Source: Sphingobacteriales bacterium
GTDB taxonomy: Bacteria > Bacteroidota > Bacteroidia > Chitinophagales > Chitinophagaceae
Reading direction: 5' to 3'
Assembly: GCA_024640385.1 (NCBI GenBank)
Contig: JAHEFC010000143.1
Coordinates: forward strand, 1 to 9,232
Length of the DNA stretch: 9,232 nucleotides
Numbering within the stretch: the first letter of the stretch is position 1; each line of letters begins with the position of its first letter. Shown here in pieces: positions 1 through 7,272 of this stretch. Under the pieces are notes generated by a model, which worked only from the letters and a program-made list of their open reading frames with translations, was not told the DNA's origin and searched no databases. A program made the position numbers and the translations under genes.

Positions 1-26
1 CCTTTGTGCCCGTTAAAAAACCTCTG

Positions 27-1157
27 ATGACTCCTATTCAAATGGTTGATCTCAAAACGCAGTACCATCATATCAAAGACCAGGTGGACAAGGCAGTTTT
101 GGATGTTCTTGAAAGTTCTGCGTTCATTAATGGAAAGCCGGTGCATGCCTTTGCAGCTTCACTGTCTTCCTATCTCGGAGTAAAGCACGTGATACCCTGC
201 GCCAATGGAACGGATGCGCTTCAGATCGCCATGATGGCACTGGGCCTGAAGCCTGGGGACGAGGTGATCACGCCTTCATTTACTTATATCGCTACCACTG
301 AAGTAGTTGCCCTGCTGGGACTGACCCCGGTGTTTGCAGAAGTGGACCCCAATACATTTTGCATAGATCCTGATTCTATAAGGAAACTGATCACGCCTAA
401 GACCAAAGCCATCGTGCCTGTTCACCTTTATGGCCAATCGGCCCCGATGGAAGAGATCATGAAGATCGCCGAAGAATTTGGCATTTATGTCATTGAAGAT
501 AATGCCCAGGCCATTGGAGCTGACTATATATATGCTGACGGTACCAGGAAAAAGACCGGAACCATTGGCCACATAGGCTGCACATCTTTCTTCCCCTCCA
601 AGAACCTGGGATGTTATGGAGACGGCGGAGCGATAGTCACCAATAACGATGCCCTGGCTGAGACAATGAAAAAAGTAGCCAACCATGGCCAGTCGGTCAG
701 GTATTACCACGACATTGTGGGATGTAATTCCAGGCTGGACACCATTCAGGCAGCTATCCTCAATATCAAATTACCCCTGCTCGATCAATACATCGCGGCC
801 AGGCAGAAAGCAGCATCTTTCTATAATAATGCATTCGCCGGAAACCCTAAGATCAAGACCCCGGTGGTGGCTGGTTACAGTACCCATGTGTTTCACCAGT
901 ACACACTGATCCTGGAAGGGGTAGACAGAAATGCCCTGAACCAGCACCTGGCAGAGCAGAAAATTCCCTCCATGATCTATTATCCGGTTCCGGCACATCG
1001 CCAGAAAATGTTCCAGGGCCTGTCTGACGGGAAGGAAGTACTGCCCGTAACTGATTGGTTAACAGAGCGTGTGATCTCTTTGCCCATGCATACTGAGCTT
1101 GATAATCAGCAACTTGAACATATTTCGGGTCATGTATTAAATTTTATTGGGAAATAA
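27..1157 (+). CDS. DegT/DnrJ/EryC1/StrS-family PLP-dependent sugar aminotransferase (WbpE-like)
   Basis: This enzyme would transfer an amino group, usually from glutamate, to a keto sugar bound to a nucleotide, in the cytoplasm, using pyridoxal phosphate. From the ATG at 27 it has 376 residues, a normal family length. Visible landmarks are the GTDAL cofactor-phosphate region (61-65), EDNAQA (157-162) with the Asp that contacts the PLP ring nitrogen, SFFPSKN with the Schiff-base lysine at K192, and NSRLD (234-238). The N-terminus MTPIQMVDLKTQY and the EDNAQAIGA and FFPSKNLGCYGDGGA blocks resemble WbpE-type enzymes that aminate UDP-3-keto-GlcNAcA. The frame is open to the window edge, so a GTG at 6 or a start further upstream cannot be excluded; ATG 27 gives the family-like N-terminus. 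It lies 42 bases before ugd. The WbpE substrate assignment is inference; the family and catalytic lysine are clear. Confidence 0.93.
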   Translation: MTPIQMVDLKTQYHHIKDQVDKAVLDVLESSAFINGKPVHAFAASLSSYLGVKHVIPCANGTDALQIAMMALGLKPGDEVITPSFTYIATTEVVALLGLTPVFAEVDPNTFCIDPDSIRKLITPKTKAIVPVHLYGQSAPMEEIMKIAEEFGIYVIEDNAQAIGADYIYADGTRKKTGTIGHIGCTSFFPSKNLGCYGDGGAIVTNNDALAETMKKVANHGQSVRYYHDIVGCNSRLDTIQAAILNIKLPLLDQYIAARQKAASFYNNAFAGNPKIKTPVVAGYSTHVFHQYTLILEGVDRNALNQHLAEQKIPSMIYYPVPAHRQKMFQGLSDGKEVLPVTDWLTERVISLPMHTELDNQQLEHISGHVLNFIGK

Positions 1158-1199
1158 ACGTTATAAGTATCCCATTGGTAATAAACCCCCTAAGAAAAA

Positions 1200-2516
1200 A
1201 TGAAAATAGCAGTTGTAGGTACCGGTTACGTTGGACTAGTTACAGGTACTTGTTTTGCCGAAACTGGAAATGATGTGGTCTGTGTTGATATCGATCAACG
1301 CAAAGTGGAAAAACTCAGTAATGGTGAGATCACCATTTATGAGCCAGGTCTTGAGAAATTATTTATAAGGAATCTGAAGGAAAATCGTCTTCATTTCACC
1401 ACTGACCTGGAGAAAGGCATCGAAGAAGCTGAGATCATTTTCCTGGCATTACCCACCCCTCCGGGTGAAGATGGCTCTGCAGACCTGAAATATATCCTTG
1501 GTGTGGCTGATCACCTGGGTAAGATCCTGAAAGATTATAAAGTAATTGTTGATAAAAGCACAGTGCCTGTTGGAACTGCAGAAAAAGTTCATGCTGCCGT
1601 TGCAAAGAATTACAAAGGTGAATTCGATGTGGTATCCAATCCCGAGTTTTTAAGGGAAGGGGTTGCAGTAGATGATTTCATGAAGCCCGACAGGGTGGTA
1701 ATAGGAACAAGTTCAGAAAGGGCCAAGAAGGTGATGAGCGATCTTTATTCGCCATTTGTCCGTTCAGGAAATCCGGTGATCTTTATGGACGAACGTTCTG
1801 CGGAGCTTACCAAATATGCCGCCAATTCTTTCCTGGCCACAAAAATCTCGTTCATGAACGAAGTAGCTCAGCTTTGTGAAAGGCTGGGTGCTGATGTGGA
1901 CATGGTGAGAAAAGGGATCGGTTCAGACGAAAGGATCGGTAAACGTTTCCTTTTTCCCGGTATCGGATATGGCGGATCCTGTTTTCCAAAAGACGTGCAG
2001 GCATTGGTAAAAAGTGCCAGTGAAGTGGATTATGATTTCCAGATCCTGAATGCGGTCATGGATGTGAATGAACGCCAGAAAAAACACCTGCTGCCCAAGA
2101 TCCGTAAGTATTTTAACAATGACCTCAAGGGAAAACATTTTGCCCTCTGGGGTCTTGCCTTCAAACCCAATACAGACGATATCCGCGAGGCACCGGCATT
2201 GTATATTATTGAGGAATTGCTGAAAGACGGCGCCACAGTTACAGCATTTGATCCGGAAGCCATGAATAATGTGCGTGGTGTAGTTGGGGATAAGATCAAT
2301 TTTGCCAATAACCAGTATGACGCGCTGCAGGGTGCAGACGGACTTATCATTGCCACAGAATGGAATGAGTTCCGTACACCGGATTTCATCAAGATCGTTA
2401 AGAGTCTCAGGAACAAAGTCATTTTCGACGGAAGAAATCTGTTTGACGTTAATGCCATAAAGGAACTTGGATTCCATTATGAAAGTATAGGTCGCGGTAC
2501 TTCAGCTTATAAATAA
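1200..2516 (+). CDS. ugd: UDP-glucose 6-dehydrogenase
   Basis: It oxidises UDP-glucose to UDP-glucuronate with two NAD+ in the cytoplasm. The protein has 438 residues, typical of the family. The N-terminal Rossmann motif is GTGYVGLVTG (7-16) followed by VCVDID (27-32). Next come the PTPP loop (85-88), DKSTVPVGT (118-126), SNPEFLREG (146-154), ELTKYAANSFLATK (202-215) with K205 and N209, and the catalytic-thiol motif GGSCFPKD (258-265) with C261 and D265. These positions match the well-studied streptococcal UDP-glucose dehydrogenase almost residue for residue. The C-terminal UDP-binding domain has GLAFKPNTDDIRE (318-330) and the FDGRN motif (409-413). The start is preceded by AAGAAAAAA and has no Shine-Dalgarno sequence. 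The next gene, six bases on, is a UDP-glucuronate decarboxylase that uses this product. GSCFPKD and the NPEFLREG motif favour glucose over N-acetylhexosamine as substrate. Confidence 0.95.
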   Translation: MKIAVVGTGYVGLVTGTCFAETGNDVVCVDIDQRKVEKLSNGEITIYEPGLEKLFIRNLKENRLHFTTDLEKGIEEAEIIFLALPTPPGEDGSADLKYILGVADHLGKILKDYKVIVDKSTVPVGTAEKVHAAVAKNYKGEFDVVSNPEFLREGVAVDDFMKPDRVVIGTSSERAKKVMSDLYSPFVRSGNPVIFMDERSAELTKYAANSFLATKISFMNEVAQLCERLGADVDMVRKGIGSDERIGKRFLFPGIGYGGSCFPKDVQALVKSASEVDYDFQILNAVMDVNERQKKHLLPKIRKYFNNDLKGKHFALWGLAFKPNTDDIREAPALYIIEELLKDGATVTAFDPEAMNNVRGVVGDKINFANNQYDALQGADGLIIATEWNEFRTPDFIKIVKSLRNKVIFDGRNLFDVNAIKELGFHYESIGRGTSAYK

Positions 2517-2522
2517 ATTTTC

Positions 2523-3506
2523 ATGTCAAAGAAACGTGTACTGATAACAGGCGCAGCCGGGTTTTTAGGATCCCATCTCTGCGACAGGTTTATTAAGGAG
2601 GGATTTCATGTGATCGCGATGGATAACCTGGTAACGGGCGACCTGAAGAATATTGAGCATTTGTTCAAATTGGAGCATTTCGAATTTTACCATCATGATG
2701 TTACCAAGTTCATCCATGTTCCCGGTGAACTGCATTATATCCTTCATTTTGCATCTCCTGCCAGCCCGATAGATTATCTTAAGATACCTATCCAGACGCT
2801 GAAGGTTGGTGCATTGGGAACACATAACTGTCTTGGCTTGGCGAAAGCAAAGGGCGCCAGGATGCTGGTGGCTTCAACATCGGAAGTATATGGTGATCCG
2901 ATGGTTCATCCTCAGACCGAAGAGTATTGGGGAAATGTGAATCCTGTTGGTCCACGCGGTGTGTATGATGAAGCAAAACGATTCATGGAGTCCATCACCC
3001 GGGCATATTATACTTTTCACGGCGTTGAAACCAGGATCGTGAGGATTTTCAATACCTATGGCCCCAGAATGCGACTTAACGACGGCCGGGCATTGCCGGC
3101 TTTCATAGGCCAGGCACTGCGTGGTGAAGACCTGACGGTATTCGGAGATGGCTCGCAGACCCGTTCATTTTGCTATGTAGACGATCTCATCGAAGGCATC
3201 TACAGGCTGTTGATGAGTGATTACTCCATGCCGGTCAATATTGGCAACCCCGTGGAAATATCGTTGAAAGACTTTGCAGAAGAGATCATTAAACTCACCG
3301 GTACCAAACAGAAGATAGTTTACAAGCCATTGCCTGTTGATGATCCAAAGCAAAGGCAACCAGACATCACAAAGGCTAAAGAGCTGCTGGGATGGACACC
3401 TAAAGTGGACAGGGCCGAAGGCCTTGCGCTGACCTACGAATATTTCAAATCACTACCCAAAGAAGAACTGTATAAGCAACCAAAAGAATTTAAAAGTCAG
3501 AAATAA
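2523..3506 (+). CDS. UDP-glucuronate decarboxylase (UDP-xylose synthase), extended SDR
   Basis: It converts UDP-glucuronate to UDP-xylose with tightly bound NAD+. The 327-residue protein begins with the SDR nucleotide motif [10 protein letters not shown] (9-18). It carries the UXS hallmark ASPASP (77-82), then STSEVYGDP (118-126), the conserved [19 protein letters not shown] block (135-153) with catalytic Y148 and K152, [10 protein letters not shown] (174-183) and [11 protein letters not shown] (206-216). The combination of [19 protein letters not shown] and YDEAKR separates UXS from GalE and RmlB relatives. The C-terminus has a lysine-rich tail after residue 310. It sits between UDP-glucose dehydrogenase, its substrate supplier, and a second nucleotide-sugar dehydrogenase, whose ATG overlaps this stop codon by one base (TAATG at 3504-3508), implying translational coupling. 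A bifunctional ArnA-type role is unlikely because no formyltransferase domain is present. Confidence 0.94.
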   Translation: MSKKRVLITGAAGFLGSHLCDRFIKEGFHVIAMDNLVTGDLKNIEHLFKLEHFEFYHHDVTKFIHVPGELHYILHFASPASPIDYLKIPIQTLKVGALGTHNCLGLAKAKGARMLVASTSEVYGDPMVHPQTEEYWGNVNPVGPRGVYDEAKRFMESITRAYYTFHGVETRIVRIFNTYGPRMRLNDGRALPAFIGQALRGEDLTVFGDGSQTRSFCYVDDLIEGIYRLLMSDYSMPVNIGNPVEISLKDFAEEIIKLTGTKQKIVYKPLPVDDPKQRQPDITKAKELLGWTPKVDRAEGLALTYEYFKSLPKEELYKQPKEFKSQK

Positions 3507-4798
3507 TGTCTGTATACCAGGACCTGCTTGACAAGAAAGCGAAAATTGCGGTTATAGGTTTGGGTTATGTTGGCCTGCCAATAGCACTGGAATTCGCGAA
3601 GAGAATATCTGTTATCGGTTTTGACATCAATGATAAAAGGATAGATATGATGAAAAAGCATGTCGATCCCAGTAAAGAAGTGCCGGCTGAAGAATTTGTG
3701 GGACGTGATATCGAATTCACCAGCGACCTGGACGTGCTGAAACGTGCGTCTTTCTATATTGTGGCCGTACCTACACCGGTAGATAAATTCAACGTGCCTG
3801 ATCTCAAGCCTGTACTTGGAGCTTCTGAGACCATAGGCAGGGTGATCAAGAAAGGTGATTATGTTGTTTTTGAATCTACTGTTTATCCGGGTTGTACGGA
3901 AGAAGACTGTATTCCGGTTATCGAGAAGCTTTCAGGTTTGAAAGCAGTTACCGATTTCAAAACCGGCTATTCTCCTGAAAGGATCAACCCGGGTGACAAG
4001 AAGAATACACTCAGGTCTGTAGTCAAGATCGTGTCAGGATGCGATGCCGAGTCCCTTGACCAGGTGGCCAAAGTATATGAACTGGTGGTTGATGCCGGAG
4101 TGCATCGCGCAACTTCGATCAAAGTAGCTGAAGCGGCCAAGATCGTTGAGAACACACAACGCGACCTGAACATTGCACTGATGAATGAATTGTCGATGAT
4201 ATTCGACAGGATGAACATTAATACCTATGATGTGCTTGAAGCAGCCGGGACCAAATGGAATTTTCTGAAATTCTCTCCGGGTCTTGTTGGGGGCCATTGT
4301 ATTGGTGTGGATCCTTATTATCTCACCCATAAGGCGGAAGCCCTGGGTTATGATGCCAAAGTGATCTCCGCTTCCAGGTTCATCAATGATAATATGGCCA
4401 AGAATGTTGCCCGGAAGGTGATCATGCACGTGTTCAGGAATGCGCCTGATGTGAATAATGCCAGGGTTCTTGTGAAAGGAGTCACCTTTAAGGAAAATGT
4501 GAGTGACATCAGGAATTCAAAGATCGTGGATACGGTGAAAGAGATACAGGCATTCAATATCAAGGTTGATGTGGAAGATCCATTTGCAGAGCTGGATGAG
4601 GTTGAACATGAATATGGACTTCACCTAACCAGGCACGAAAGAAATGATTATGATGCGGTAGTGGTGGCCATTCCGCACTCGCCCTATAAAGAACTTACGG
4701 AAGATTATTTTTGTTCCATAACCAAACCTACAGCCCTGATCGCTGACCTGAAGGGAATTTACAGGGGTATCAGCAAACGGGCTTACTGGAGTTTATAA
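3506..4798 (+). CDS. UDP-N-acetyl-hexosamine 6-dehydrogenase (TviB/VipA/WbpO-like)
   Basis: A nucleotide-sugar dehydrogenase that would oxidise UDP-GlcNAc or UDP-GalNAc at C6 to the uronic acid, with NAD+. It has 430 residues. The Rossmann motif is GLGYVGLP (18-25), with FDIN at 39-42. It then shows VPTPVD (88-93), ESTVYPGCTEE (123-133), GYSPERINPGDK (154-165), KVAEAAKIVENTQRD (206-220) with K212 and N216, and the catalytic motif GGHCIGVDPYYLTHKA (262-277) with C265. The C-terminal domain has GVTFKENVSDIRN (325-337). GGHCIGVDPYYL and SPERINPG are typical of the TviB/WbpO/WbpA branch, not of UDP-glucose dehydrogenases, so this is not a duplicate of ugd. Its product could feed the aminotransferase at the start of the window through a 3-keto intermediate, but the needed oxidoreductase (WbpB type) is not here. 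GlcNAc versus GalNAc specificity cannot be read from the sequence. Confidence 0.92.
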   Translation: MSVYQDLLDKKAKIAVIGLGYVGLPIALEFAKRISVIGFDINDKRIDMMKKHVDPSKEVPAEEFVGRDIEFTSDLDVLKRASFYIVAVPTPVDKFNVPDLKPVLGASETIGRVIKKGDYVVFESTVYPGCTEEDCIPVIEKLSGLKAVTDFKTGYSPERINPGDKKNTLRSVVKIVSGCDAESLDQVAKVYELVVDAGVHRATSIKVAEAAKIVENTQRDLNIALMNELSMIFDRMNINTYDVLEAAGTKWNFLKFSPGLVGGHCIGVDPYYLTHKAEALGYDAKVISASRFINDNMAKNVARKVIMHVFRNAPDVNNARVLVKGVTFKENVSDIRNSKIVDTVKEIQAFNIKVDVEDPFAELDEVEHEYGLHLTRHERNDYDAVVVAIPHSPYKELTEDYFCSITKPTALIADLKGIYRGISKRAYWSL

Positions 4799-4801
4799 TG
4801 T

Positions 4802-5854
4802 ATGAGCAGGAAGATATTAATAACTGGAGGAGCGGGATTTATCGGTTCCCATGTGGTGCGGCTGTTCGTTAATAAGTATCCGGAATATACTATTGGGAAC
4901 CTGGACGCACTAACCTATGCCGGAAATCCGGAGAACCTGAAAGATGTAGAGGCCAGGCCCAACTACAAATTCATCAAAGGAGATATCACAGATGAATCTT
5001 TCATCAATCAGCTCTTTCAATCCGAAGGTTTCGATGCGGTGATCCATCTTGCTGCTGAGAGTCATGTGGACCGGTCCATCATGGATCCGCTGGCTTTTGT
5101 GAAAACAAACGTGCTGGGCACGGCCATTTTATTGAATGCTGCCCGTAATAACTGGAAGGAGAAAGAAGGAAAATTATTCTATCATGTGTCTACAGATGAG
5201 GTATATGGTTCATTAGGGGAAACCGGGTTCTTTACTGAAGAAACCCCTTATGATCCACGTTCTCCTTATTCTGCATCCAAGGCTTCGTCCGATCATTTTG
5301 TAATGGCCTATCACCATACCTATGGCTTGCCGGTTGTGATGTCCAACTGTTCTAATAATTATGGTTCGCATCATTTCCCGGAAAAGCTGATACCGTTGAT
5401 GATCAATAATATCAGGAACAACAAGCCACTGCCTGTTTACGGTAAAGGTGAAAATGTACGGGACTGGCTCTGGGTGAACGATCATGCCGCTGCCATTGAT
5501 GTGATATTCCACAAAGGCAGAACCGGTGAGAAATACAATGTAGGCGGTTTCAACGAATGGAAAAATATAGACCTGGTTCACCTGCTGTGCAGGATCATGG
5601 ATAAGAAACTGGGCAGGGCAGACGGCGAGTCTGCAAAGCTGATCACCTATGTGAAAGACAGGCAGGGTCATGATCTTCGTTACGCCATTGACGCAACAAA
5701 ACTGAATAAAGAACTTGGGTGGAAGCCTTCACTGCAGTTCGAGGAAGGTCTTGAAAAAACCGTTGACTGGTATCTTGAAAACCAGGAATGGATAGATCAT
5801 GTGCTTTCAGGTTCTTACCAGCAATACTATCAACAACAATACGCAAACAGGTAA
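4802..5854 (+). CDS. rfbB: dTDP-glucose 4,6-dehydratase
   Basis: Second step of dTDP-L-rhamnose synthesis: dTDP-glucose to dTDP-4-keto-6-deoxyglucose with bound NAD+. The protein has 350 residues, in the usual range. It shows the Rossmann motif TGGAGFIGSH (8-17), LDALTYAGN (34-42), HLAAESHVDRSI (82-93), the catalytic segment STDEVYG (130-136) with T131, D132 and E133, and YSASK (156-160) with Y156 and K160. SNNYGSHHFPEKLIPL (184-199) and the GENVRDWLWVNDH block (216-228) are diagnostic of RmlB. The C-terminus is an unusual short Gln/Tyr-rich tail (residues 338-347). The start lies three bases after the preceding stop and twelve bases separate its own stop from rfbC. The function is secure. 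Its downstream partner rfbC is damaged here, so the 4-keto product may accumulate or be used by another enzyme. Confidence 0.97.
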   Translation: MSRKILITGGAGFIGSHVVRLFVNKYPEYTIGNLDALTYAGNPENLKDVEARPNYKFIKGDITDESFINQLFQSEGFDAVIHLAAESHVDRSIMDPLAFVKTNVLGTAILLNAARNNWKEKEGKLFYHVSTDEVYGSLGETGFFTEETPYDPRSPYSASKASSDHFVMAYHHTYGLPVVMSNCSNNYGSHHFPEKLIPLMINNIRNNKPLPVYGKGENVRDWLWVNDHAAAIDVIFHKGRTGEKYNVGGFNEWKNIDLVHLLCRIMDKKLGRADGESAKLITYVKDRQGHDLRYAIDATKLNKELGWKPSLQFEEGLEKTVDWYLENQEWIDHVLSGSYQQYYQQQYANR

Positions 5855-5866
5855 TCCTAACACACT

Positions 5867-6288
5867 ATGCCTTTTCACGCTACAGAATTCCCCGGGCTTT
5901 TCCTCTTCGAACCCAAAGTGTTTGAAGATAACAGGGGCTATTTTTTTGAAAGCTATAACGAGAAGGAATTCAGTTTCGCCAATTTATCTTACGATTGGGT
6001 TCAGGATAATCAGTCCAAATCCCAGTGGAATTGTCTGCTGAAAATAAATTGCAGGTGCTTATCCCAAAGGGATTCGCGCATGGATTTTCGGTGCTGACGG
6101 AAAATGTGGAGGTGCTGTACAAATGTGATAATTACTATAACAAAGAAAGTGAAGGCAGCATTATCTGGAATGATCCCGATCTGGCCATAGACTGGAAAAT
6201 ACCTGCAGACAAAGCCATCATTTCGGAAAAAGATACCAAGCATCCATTGTTCCGGGATGCAAAACATAATTTCCATTTCCGTGGATAA
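5867..6288 (+). pseudogene. rfbC: dTDP-4-dehydrorhamnose 3,5-epimerase, disrupted by an internal frameshifting deletion
   Basis: The intact enzyme (about 180-185 residues, a cupin) epimerises dTDP-4-keto-6-deoxyglucose at C3 and C5. The first 52 codons give a normal RmlC N-terminus, with FEPKVFEDNRGYFFESYN (14-31) and [10 protein letters not shown] (43-52). After base 6022 this frame becomes nonsense and stops at 6097. From 6025 a second frame resumes the family sequence, with [31 protein letters not shown] and [13 protein letters not shown], and ends at the TAA at 6286-6288. Between the halves, RmlC proteins carry about 46-47 residues including VLRGLHFQ, with the catalytic histidine, and the following lysine strand; none of this is present. 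A loss of roughly 139 bases would account for both the missing codons and the frame change. Both remnants are otherwise clean, so the lesion is recent or an assembly error. It lies between rfbB and rfbD. Confidence 0.9.
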
Positions 6289-6289
6289 G

Positions 6290-7150
6290 ATGCACATCAT
6301 CGTCACTGGAGCCAACGGGCAGGTAGGTAAGGAACTGCGTGACCTGGCAGATGGTATTGGCGATGCTGAATTCACATTTCTCTCAAGGGAAGATCTTCCT
6401 ATAGAAAATTTTGAGCTCGTAAGAACTGTACTACAATTCAGGAAGCCTGATGTGGTGATCAACTGCGCTGCCTATACAGCGGTGGACAATGCAGAGAGCT
6501 TCAGGGACCTGGCGTTCCTGATCAATGGAGAAGCAGTGGGTGTAATGGCAGCAGTGTGCAGTGAACTGGGGAGTAGATTCATTCATATATCGACCGACTA
6601 TGTCTTTGACGGAACTTCGCATATCCCTTACCGTGAAACCGATCCAACCAGTCCTGTAAATACATACGGGGCCTCCAAGCTGGAAGGCGAGGAACAGGCA
6701 TTAAGATTCAATTCCGATTCCATTATCTTAAGAACCTCCTGGGTTTATTCTGCTTACGGGAAGAATTTTGTGAAAACGATGGTGAAGCTGATGGGAGAAC
6801 GAAAAGAGCTCAACGTGGTGGATGACCAGTTTGGATCGCCTACTTATGCTGCAGACCTGGCCAACGCATTATACAGGATCGCAAGATCTAAGCACGCACC
6901 CGGCGGTATTTATCATTTTTCCAACGGCGGGGTGATCAGCTGGTATCAGTTTGCCCAAACCATTGCGCAGATTATCGCTGCAGACTGCGTTGTTCATCCT
7001 GTACCCAGCAGTTCATATCCAACCCCAGCCAGGCGTCCGGCTTATAGTGTAATGAATACCGATCGCATCAGGGAAGTTTTCGGCCTCGAAATTCATCCCT
7101 GGCGCAAAAGCCTCGAAAAATGTATCAAAAAGATTTCCACATCTGCATGA
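6290..7150 (+). CDS. rfbD: dTDP-4-dehydrorhamnose reductase
   Basis: Last step of dTDP-L-rhamnose synthesis: NAD(P)H-dependent reduction of dTDP-4-keto-L-rhamnose. From the ATG at 6290 it has 286 residues, normal for RmlD. Landmarks are the N-terminal VTGANGQVG (5-13), NCAAYTAVDNAE (58-69), STDYVFDG (101-108), YGASKLEGE (126-134) with catalytic Y126 and K130, RTSWVY (148-153), FGSPTYAADLA (181-191) and GIYHFSN (206-212). I chose ATG 6290 because MHIIVTGANGQVG is the standard N-terminus and it begins one base after the rfbC stop. An in-frame ATG at 6257 would add 11 unrelated residues from within rfbC. Translation was presumably coupled to rfbC; with rfbC frameshifted at about 6022, ribosomes stop at 6097, so expression of rfbD may be reduced. 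No rfbA follows. Confidence 0.96.
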   Translation: MHIIVTGANGQVGKELRDLADGIGDAEFTFLSREDLPIENFELVRTVLQFRKPDVVINCAAYTAVDNAESFRDLAFLINGEAVGVMAAVCSELGSRFIHISTDYVFDGTSHIPYRETDPTSPVNTYGASKLEGEEQALRFNSDSIILRTSWVYSAYGKNFVKTMVKLMGERKELNVVDDQFGSPTYAADLANALYRIARSKHAPGGIYHFSNGGVISWYQFAQTIAQIIAADCVVHPVPSSSYPTPARRPAYSVMNTDRIREVFGLEIHPWRKSLEKCIKKISTSA

Positions 7151-7158
7151 TTGCCACA

Positions 7159-7172
7159 TTCCATTAGTTTAC
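7159..7172 (-). repeat. Inverted near-copy of the cysH start region
   Basis: Read on the minus strand this is GTAAACTAATGGAA, which differs at one base from GTAGACTAATGGAA at 7265-7278 over the cysH start codon. As RNA on the + strand the two segments could form 14 continuous pairs with one G-U wobble, enclosing the cysH ATG. The minus-strand ATG opens only a 23-codon frame, so it is not a real gene start. Whether this is a regulatory element or a leftover of an old cys-type promoter is unknown. Confidence 0.5.
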
Positions 7173-7207
7173 GTTTTAGCAGGAGTTTTTAGTCTTTATT
7201 TTTTTTA

Positions 7208-7227
7208 TTGTCATCCAGAAATGACAA
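7208..7227. repeat. Perfect 7-bp inverted repeat (hairpin) between rfbD and cysH
   Basis: TTGTCAT (7208-7214), a loop CCAGAA, then ATGACAA (7221-7227). A run of eight T (7199-7206) lies before the stem, not after it, so it is not a classical + strand terminator. A second, very short stem GCC-GAAT-GGC (7228-7237) is followed by A and five T, and the two together may weakly end the polysaccharide transcript. The inverted repeat is certain; its role is not. Confidence 0.4.
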
Positions 7228-7250
7228 GCCGAATGGCATTTTTCTCAACA

Positions 7251-7271
7251 AGTCTACTATATTTGTAGACT
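7251..7271 (+). promoter_or_regulatory. cysH promoter -7 box inside a palindromic candidate operator
   Basis: AGTCTAC (7251-7257) and GTAGACT (7265-7271) form a perfect 7-bp inverted repeat with a 7-base spacer. The spacer plus the first base of the right arm reads TATATTTG (7258-7265), an exact match to the Bacteroidota primary-sigma -7 consensus TAnnTTTG. I see no good -33 TTTG at the usual distance. The ATG of cysH is only seven bases past the box, so the predicted transcript would be leaderless or nearly so. A dimeric regulator bound to the palindrome would cover the -7 box. The palindrome and box are seen; promoter activity and the regulator are inferred. Confidence 0.65.
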
Positions 7272-7272
7272 A

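Noticed and set aside
6..26. GTG start at 6 for the aminotransferase
   Set aside because: The extra seven residues (MPVKKPL) are not family-like and ATG 27 gives the expected N-terminus. The frame is open at the window edge, so this is only a preference.
1138..1145. TAAATTTT as a -7 box for a promoter of ugd
   Set aside because: It lacks the final G of TAnnTTTG, lies in the 3' end of the preceding gene, and has no clear -33 partner; AT-rich chance matches are common.
1923..2477. 184-codon open frame on the minus strand within ugd, and similar ones at 276-710 and 5213-5671
   Set aside because: They lie wholly opposite strongly conserved enzymes, have no recognisable domains, and their Cys/His/Ile-rich composition is typical of antisense shadows.
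3506..4798. Duplicate UDP-glucose dehydrogenase
   Set aside because: The GGHCIGVDPYYL and SPERINPG motifs place it in the N-acetylhexosamine dehydrogenase branch, different from the GGSCFPKD enzyme at 1200-2516.
6022..6025. Programmed ribosomal frameshift joining the two rfbC reading frames
   Set aside because: A shift at this point would restore the C-terminal frame but not the roughly 46 missing residues with the active-site histidine. There is also no slippery heptamer at the junction.
6257..6289. Earlier in-frame ATG for rfbD at 6257
   Set aside because: It adds 11 residues encoded inside the rfbC tail that do not resemble RmlD; ATG 6290 gives the family N-terminus immediately after the rfbC stop.
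7221..7268. 15-codon leader ORF ending four bases before the cysH ATG
   Set aside because: It has no cysteine codons for attenuation and no ribosome binding site. It also lies mostly upstream of the predicted transcription start; probably chance.
7151..7272. SAM or other sulfur-related riboswitch before cysH
   Set aside because: I could not find a recognisable SAM-I or SAM-II core, and the promoter appears to be adjacent to the start codon, leaving no leader RNA.
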